From the NCBI GenBank assembly GCA_905233975.1, contig CAJOGD010000006.1:1-64000 (forward strand): a stretch of 64,000 bases of DNA, given 5' to 3'. The position numbers and the translations under genes are program-made. This DNA comes from an uncultured Alphaproteobacteria bacterium (GTDB lineage Bacteria; Pseudomonadota; Alphaproteobacteria; Rs-D84). Each line of letters starts with the position of its first letter. Positions within the stretch are counted from its first letter, which is position 1. The notes beneath the pieces are model-generated. The model was not told the origin of the DNA, ran no database searches, and worked only from the letters and a program-made list of their open reading frames with translations. Below, piece by piece: positions 59,515 to 64,000 of this stretch.

Positions 59515-60612
59515 CTACTCCTTTATTATAACCTGTTCGCCGTTTTTGATTTGTTTCATTACCCCGGGCAAGGCAATACCACCATCGGCATCTATCGTCA
59601 ATGTGCCGAGTGGCGTTTTTAGTCCATTTGTATGTTCCATAATAGATTTTACCACATTTTCGGGGGCGGGTTTTTGGCCGGGTTCGGCCGCCGCATTTTC
59701 CCACGCATTGGTTAAGACATGCAACATGGTATAGGCAAATTCCCCATAGTTCAGATTTTTATCGCCAATAACCCGTTCAAACTGTTCCACAAATTCCGGT
59801 GTGGCCGCCGCATCGTCAACATACCACATGCCTTCGGCCAAGGATTTGTCTTTTAGTGTTGCGATCGTCCATATCCCCGTAACCGGAATATTTAACTTTG
59901 CCCGTTTCATGGCACGCAGGAACAAATCGTTTTCCGGTGGAATGGCTTCAAAGATTAAAATGTCCGGGGATTCCTTTCTGATTTTTTCAATCATGACATC
60001 AAAATTTTTGTCGCCGGGGTTGATAGAATACGCGGATTTCATTTTCACATCTTTGTTTGCGGGCGCCATGCTTTTAAAAGCGTCCACGATGGCAACACTG
60101 GCCGCGTCACTGGTTAAAACAACCGTACTAAATGTTTTCAGGTTGTTTTTCCGCATATAGTCAAAAGTTTTCTCTATCACATTGTTGACGTCCGTAGCAA
60201 TACGAAAGTTAAAATCGCCAATCGCGACCTTTGGATCGGCGGCAAAACTCATCTGAATAACTTTCTTTTGTTCGGCAATTGGATTCATTACCATTCCCTG
60301 CGACGATGTAAGCGACAACATGGCGTCGGCCTTGTCCATACTTGTGACCTTTTGTGCCGCCATCGCCGTTTTAGACGTGGAAAATTGCGCGTCTTCCAAT
60401 ATGGCCCTATATTTATATTTTGCGTTCGGATTATTTTTTTCAAATTCCGACAAATACCAATCCGAAACTTTTTGGGCCGTATCACCAAACATCGCGCCGT
60501 CGCCACTCATTGGGTACAAAAAGGCGATTTTTACCACCGGTTTATCAGATTGTTCGCGGTCACAACCCGCGATTGCCAATACTGCACACAAAATCAGAAA
60601 GATTCTTTTCAT
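59515..60612 (-). CDS. Substrate-binding lipoprotein, paralog 2
   Basis: Lipobox AGCD; VKIAFLYPMSGDGAMFGDTAQK. Confidence 0.88.
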   Translation of the reverse strand: MKRIFLILCAVLAIAGCDREQSDKPVVKIAFLYPMSGDGAMFGDTAQKVSDWYLSEFEKNNPNAKYKYRAILEDAQFSTSKTAMAAQKVTSMDKADAMLSLTSSQGMVMNPIAEQKKVIQMSFAADPKVAIGDFNFRIATDVNNVIEKTFDYMRKNNLKTFSTVVLTSDAASVAIVDAFKSMAPANKDVKMKSAYSINPGDKNFDVMIEKIRKESPDILIFEAIPPENDLFLRAMKRAKLNIPVTGIWTIATLKDKSLAEGMWYVDDAAATPEFVEQFERVIGDKNLNYGEFAYTMLHVLTNAWENAAAEPGQKPAPENVVKSIMEHTNGLKTPLGTLTIDADGGIALPGVMKQIKNGEQVIIKE

Positions 60613-60621
60613 TTTTACCCC

Positions 60622-61683
60622 CTATTTTTCCATAATTTCTTTCTTGCCGCCCGCGACGTGTTGATAGATATGATTATGTATAACCAAATCTTTGTTCGCA
60701 CTGACTTCCAACTTGCCAATTGGTGATGCGGTTTGGGCGGCGGCGGCAATAAATTCATCCATATTATCGGGGCTTGCATTTTCAAACCCGTTGATTAACG
60801 CCATCAACATAGTATAAACATAATCGGCATAATATATGTTATCGGTGCCACCCATTTGTTTATACCGTTCAACAAAATTCGCATCAGATTGCGCAGTATC
60901 AACATCCCATGCGCCCTCTAACAATTCAAGATTTGTTGTCATACCCAGCAATTGAAATCCCGCGATTGGAATATTCGCATTATTTTCGTGTAATTGTTTG
61001 ATGAAAATATCCGTTGCGGGCGGTGTGGCCTCAAACACTATATAGTCCGGTTTTGCGCGTTTGATTTTTTGTATCAATGCAAAGAAATTTTTTTCATCCG
61101 GAACGAAACTTTCATTTAAAACTATTTTCAATTCTTTTTTAAAGACCGGCACCAGGTCCGCGACCATATAATTCATTGCTGGGGTATTTTGATAAATAAT
61201 CGCGATATTCTTTTTCTTTTCTGACTTTATCTTTTTCGCAATCATTTCAGCCGCGGTTGCAATATCTGGCAGCAATCGGAAATTATAGTCGCCTTGGCTT
61301 GCCTCTGGCGCACTAACAAAGAATATCGACGGGATTTTATTTTCTTGGGCTATTGGTGCGACAACCATTGCGGTTGACGAAATATACCCCATAACCGCAT
61401 TTATTTTATCGGTAAATATCAATTTGCGGATAATGGTCGATGCCTTGGCGGTGTCCATGCCCGAATCTTCCAATATAAATTTATAATAATTTTTTGTGTC
61501 CGCGGTGTCCGCCTTTACCATTTCTATCGCGCGTTTTGTGGCGGCACCGTATTCGGCCATATCGCCCGACAGTGGCAACATCATGCCGATTTTAATTACG
61601 GGTTTATTTTGCGGATTTTCGTTTTGTTTATCACATGCACAGAGTGATAAAGCCATACACAAGATTAGAAAGATTTTCTTCAT
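60622..61683 (-). CDS. Substrate-binding lipoprotein, paralog 3
   Basis: Lipobox CACD; IKIGMMLPLSGDMAEYGAATKRAIEM. Confidence 0.88.
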   Translation of the reverse strand: MKKIFLILCMALSLCACDKQNENPQNKPVIKIGMMLPLSGDMAEYGAATKRAIEMVKADTADTKNYYKFILEDSGMDTAKASTIIRKLIFTDKINAVMGYISSTAMVVAPIAQENKIPSIFFVSAPEASQGDYNFRLLPDIATAAEMIAKKIKSEKKKNIAIIYQNTPAMNYMVADLVPVFKKELKIVLNESFVPDEKNFFALIQKIKRAKPDYIVFEATPPATDIFIKQLHENNANIPIAGFQLLGMTTNLELLEGAWDVDTAQSDANFVERYKQMGGTDNIYYADYVYTMLMALINGFENASPDNMDEFIAAAAQTASPIGKLEVSANKDLVIHNHIYQHVAGGKKEIMEK

Positions 61684-61696
61684 TTTTTTACTCCTT

Positions 61697-62776
61697 TTAT
61701 TTAATTGCCTGTAATGCACCGTCTTTTACAATGCCGGTCACTACGTTCGAATGAAATTGACCACGCGAATCAAGCGTATATTTCCCAACAACGCCACTAT
61801 AATCCGTCTTGGATAACAACTGCGCAGAAACCTCGTCCGCCGTTGGGATATTATTTTCTGTCTCTGTATTCTCGTACGCTTCAACAATCAGGCTTCCGAT
61901 ATCATACAGATATGCACTGCTGGACGCGCCCTGCCCGGCCAATCCCCATTGTGTCTTTAACTCTTCGGGGGTTATGAATGCGCCGATGTTATAAAACCCT
62001 TCGTAAAGAGCGAAATCTTTCGCCATCGGCAATGCGTCACTATACGCAATTATTTTATTAACATTTTGATTACGGATTTCACGTGTCAATATATCCAATT
62101 CCGGTTCATAAGAATAAATAAACACCGCGCCAGATTCCGAATTTTTTAGTTTTGATACCAACACCCTGAAATCTACTTCGCCTTTATTAAACCGGTGAAC
62201 CGTATATTTTATTTTTGCCGCATCCAAATTTGCCAACAGTGGTGTCAATAACTGATCCGCGGCGCCGATATTTTCATAGACCAAATCAACATTTTTAACA
62301 GAACGCGATTTCAAAAACTCAATCGTTGCGGCATTTTCGTCCGGACCCGTTATAAAGTTCTGAAAATTATATTTGCTTTGTAAAACAACATCATCAAAAG
62401 AAAAATTAAAATTGATTGTTTGATTTTTCGCCGCCATTGGTGCGACTATGCGCCCCGCCCCAGAAAAGAACGATATTATTACATTGACTTTGTCCGTATA
62501 AATGAATTTATTTGCAATATTATTTATGGTCTTGGAATCCATTTGGTCATTTTCGACCATCAAATCATAATAATATTTGTTATCCTGGTTTTTATTTGCG
62601 TCATTAATCGCGGCCCGCAAAGCCTTGTGTCCCGCATTACCAACCGCCGCCATATTCCCGGTCAGTGGAAAAGACGCCCCGATTTTTACCACCGGTTTAT
62701 TTGTCGGATTTTCGTTTTGTTTATCACACGCACACAGAGCCAGAATCGCACATAAAACGCACAACAGCTTCTTCAT
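61697..62776 (-). CDS. Substrate-binding lipoprotein, paralog 4
   Basis: Lipobox CACD; VKIGASFPLTGNMAAVGNAGHKALRAA. Confidence 0.88.
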   Translation of the reverse strand: MKKLLCVLCAILALCACDKQNENPTNKPVVKIGASFPLTGNMAAVGNAGHKALRAAINDANKNQDNKYYYDLMVENDQMDSKTINNIANKFIYTDKVNVIISFFSGAGRIVAPMAAKNQTINFNFSFDDVVLQSKYNFQNFITGPDENAATIEFLKSRSVKNVDLVYENIGAADQLLTPLLANLDAAKIKYTVHRFNKGEVDFRVLVSKLKNSESGAVFIYSYEPELDILTREIRNQNVNKIIAYSDALPMAKDFALYEGFYNIGAFITPEELKTQWGLAGQGASSSAYLYDIGSLIVEAYENTETENNIPTADEVSAQLLSKTDYSGVVGKYTLDSRGQFHSNVVTGIVKDGALQAIK

Positions 62777-62779
62777 TTC

Positions 62780-63847
62780 CTACTCCTTTACAACAACGGG
62801 TTTGCCATTGACGACTTTTTTCAAAACCGCATTTGAATTGAAAATTCCGTTTTCGTCCTGAATGATTTTTCCAACCACGCCGTCGTATTCTTTAAGTTTC
62901 AACAATTCGTCAATCGCGGTTTCTTTGGTTTCCGCCCGTTCAAACGCCGCGACCACCAACATCGCCGCATCATACGCATTACCAACACTGAATATATTTT
63001 CAGATTTGTTATGCGTTGTGAATTTTTCGATATATTCTGGTTGTAATTCTGCGGCATCTGTGTACCAAAAACCTTCTATCACGCTTTTGTCGTCCAAGAA
63101 ACTGAACGCCTCTACCGATGTGACCGGGGCCGTATTTTTGGATTCTTGCAATCGTTTCAATATAATGTCCAAAGCCGGCGAATATTCAAACAACACATAA
63201 AGTCCTGGCTTTGTCATCGCCGCCTTTTTCAGCAACAAATTAAAATCCCGTTCTTGGTTATTTGTGCGGAATTCAGTGAACTTGATTTTGTGTTTATTCA
63301 ACAAGTTTTGTAAAGTTTCCGACATTTCTATCCATGCGGGATCAACACCAGTAAAAATTACTATGTTATTAATTTTATCTTTGACGATTTTTTCCACCAA
63401 TTTATCTACTTCGTATCTTGGCTGGGTCCAATGGATAAAGTTGTATTTACCGTCGGCAACCTTGGCATCAGACGCATTCGCAGAAATATGTATTATTTTA
63501 TTTTTCTCTGCCAATGGCGTTGTGGTCAGCCCGATTACAGAACCAAAATCTATTATCGCATCAACTTTATCGACATTGAAAAATTTTTGATTCACCAATG
63601 CGGCGCGTTTAATTTCAAGCGCATTATCTTCGATAATAAATTTGTAATTGTATTTTAAATCATCGGCCTTGGCATGCAGATCTTGTTCGGCAACCTCTAT
63701 CGCACCCTTCATAATGGCGCCAATATTGCCCATATCGCCGGACAGCGTCAAAGACACGCCGATTTTTATCTCTGGTTTATTCGATTCCTGTTTATCGCAC
63801 GCACACAGTGATAAAGCCATACATAAAACACTTATCAGTTTCCTCAT
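62780..63847 (-). CDS. Substrate-binding lipoprotein, paralog 5
   Basis: Lipobox CACD; IKIGVSLTLSGDMGNIGAIMKGAIEV. Confidence 0.88.
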   Translation of the reverse strand: MRKLISVLCMALSLCACDKQESNKPEIKIGVSLTLSGDMGNIGAIMKGAIEVAEQDLHAKADDLKYNYKFIIEDNALEIKRAALVNQKFFNVDKVDAIIDFGSVIGLTTTPLAEKNKIIHISANASDAKVADGKYNFIHWTQPRYEVDKLVEKIVKDKINNIVIFTGVDPAWIEMSETLQNLLNKHKIKFTEFRTNNQERDFNLLLKKAAMTKPGLYVLFEYSPALDIILKRLQESKNTAPVTSVEAFSFLDDKSVIEGFWYTDAAELQPEYIEKFTTHNKSENIFSVGNAYDAAMLVVAAFERAETKETAIDELLKLKEYDGVVGKIIQDENGIFNSNAVLKKVVNGKPVVVKE

Positions 63848-63852
63848 TTTTT

Positions 63853-64000
63853 ACTCCTTTATTATAATTTGTTCACCGTTCACAAACTTTCTGACCACAG
63901 ATGGCGATTTTATGACGCCATTATCTTGGACCTCTAATCTTCCAACTATGCCATCATAGAATTTCGTTTTCTTTAGTGTTTCGGCCACCTCATAGTCATT
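63853..64000 (-). CDS. Substrate-binding lipoprotein, paralog 6 (partial, continues past window end)
   Basis: Minus-strand C-terminus ...RKFVNGEQIIIKE* matching paralog C-termini (NGEQVIIKE). Confidence 0.75.

Overview
This 64 kb window looks like a chromosomal segment of an alphaproteobacterium, probably host-associated and moderately reduced (inferred from gene content; no tree was built). Housekeeping genes: secG-rnc-lepB, comM/yifB, frr-uppS-cdsA-rseP-bamA, dnaB, birA, lpxI, priA, miaA, gapA, murA, trpS. One tRNA-Ala(GGC) is present. Scattered type IV secretion genes occur: two VirB8-like genes in tandem plus a small lipoprotein, and a separate VirB11 ATPase. A compact podovirus-like virion cluster (about 24.8-36.9 kb) has its large terminase split at the ATPase/nuclease boundary by a 3.3 kb block carrying dnaB, a twin-HTH regulator and an unknown gene. 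A tandem array of at least six branched-chain-amino-acid-type substrate-binding lipoproteins lies at the right end. The strongest unusual signals are: (1) a T-box riboswitch with apparent Shine-Dalgarno-sequestering output upstream of an archaeal-type AspRS; (2) the split-terminase, GTA-like capsid cluster wrapped around dnaB; (3) an attenuator-like structured leader upstream of a LamG-like surface protein; (4) a well-formed candidate sRNA with an anti-SD loop; (5) a gene pair that looks like degenerate tandem acyl-carrier-protein modules; (6) an ART-like candidate toxin/effector; and (7) a dispersed exact decamer repeat. All family assignments come from reading the translated ORFs by eye; no database search was run.
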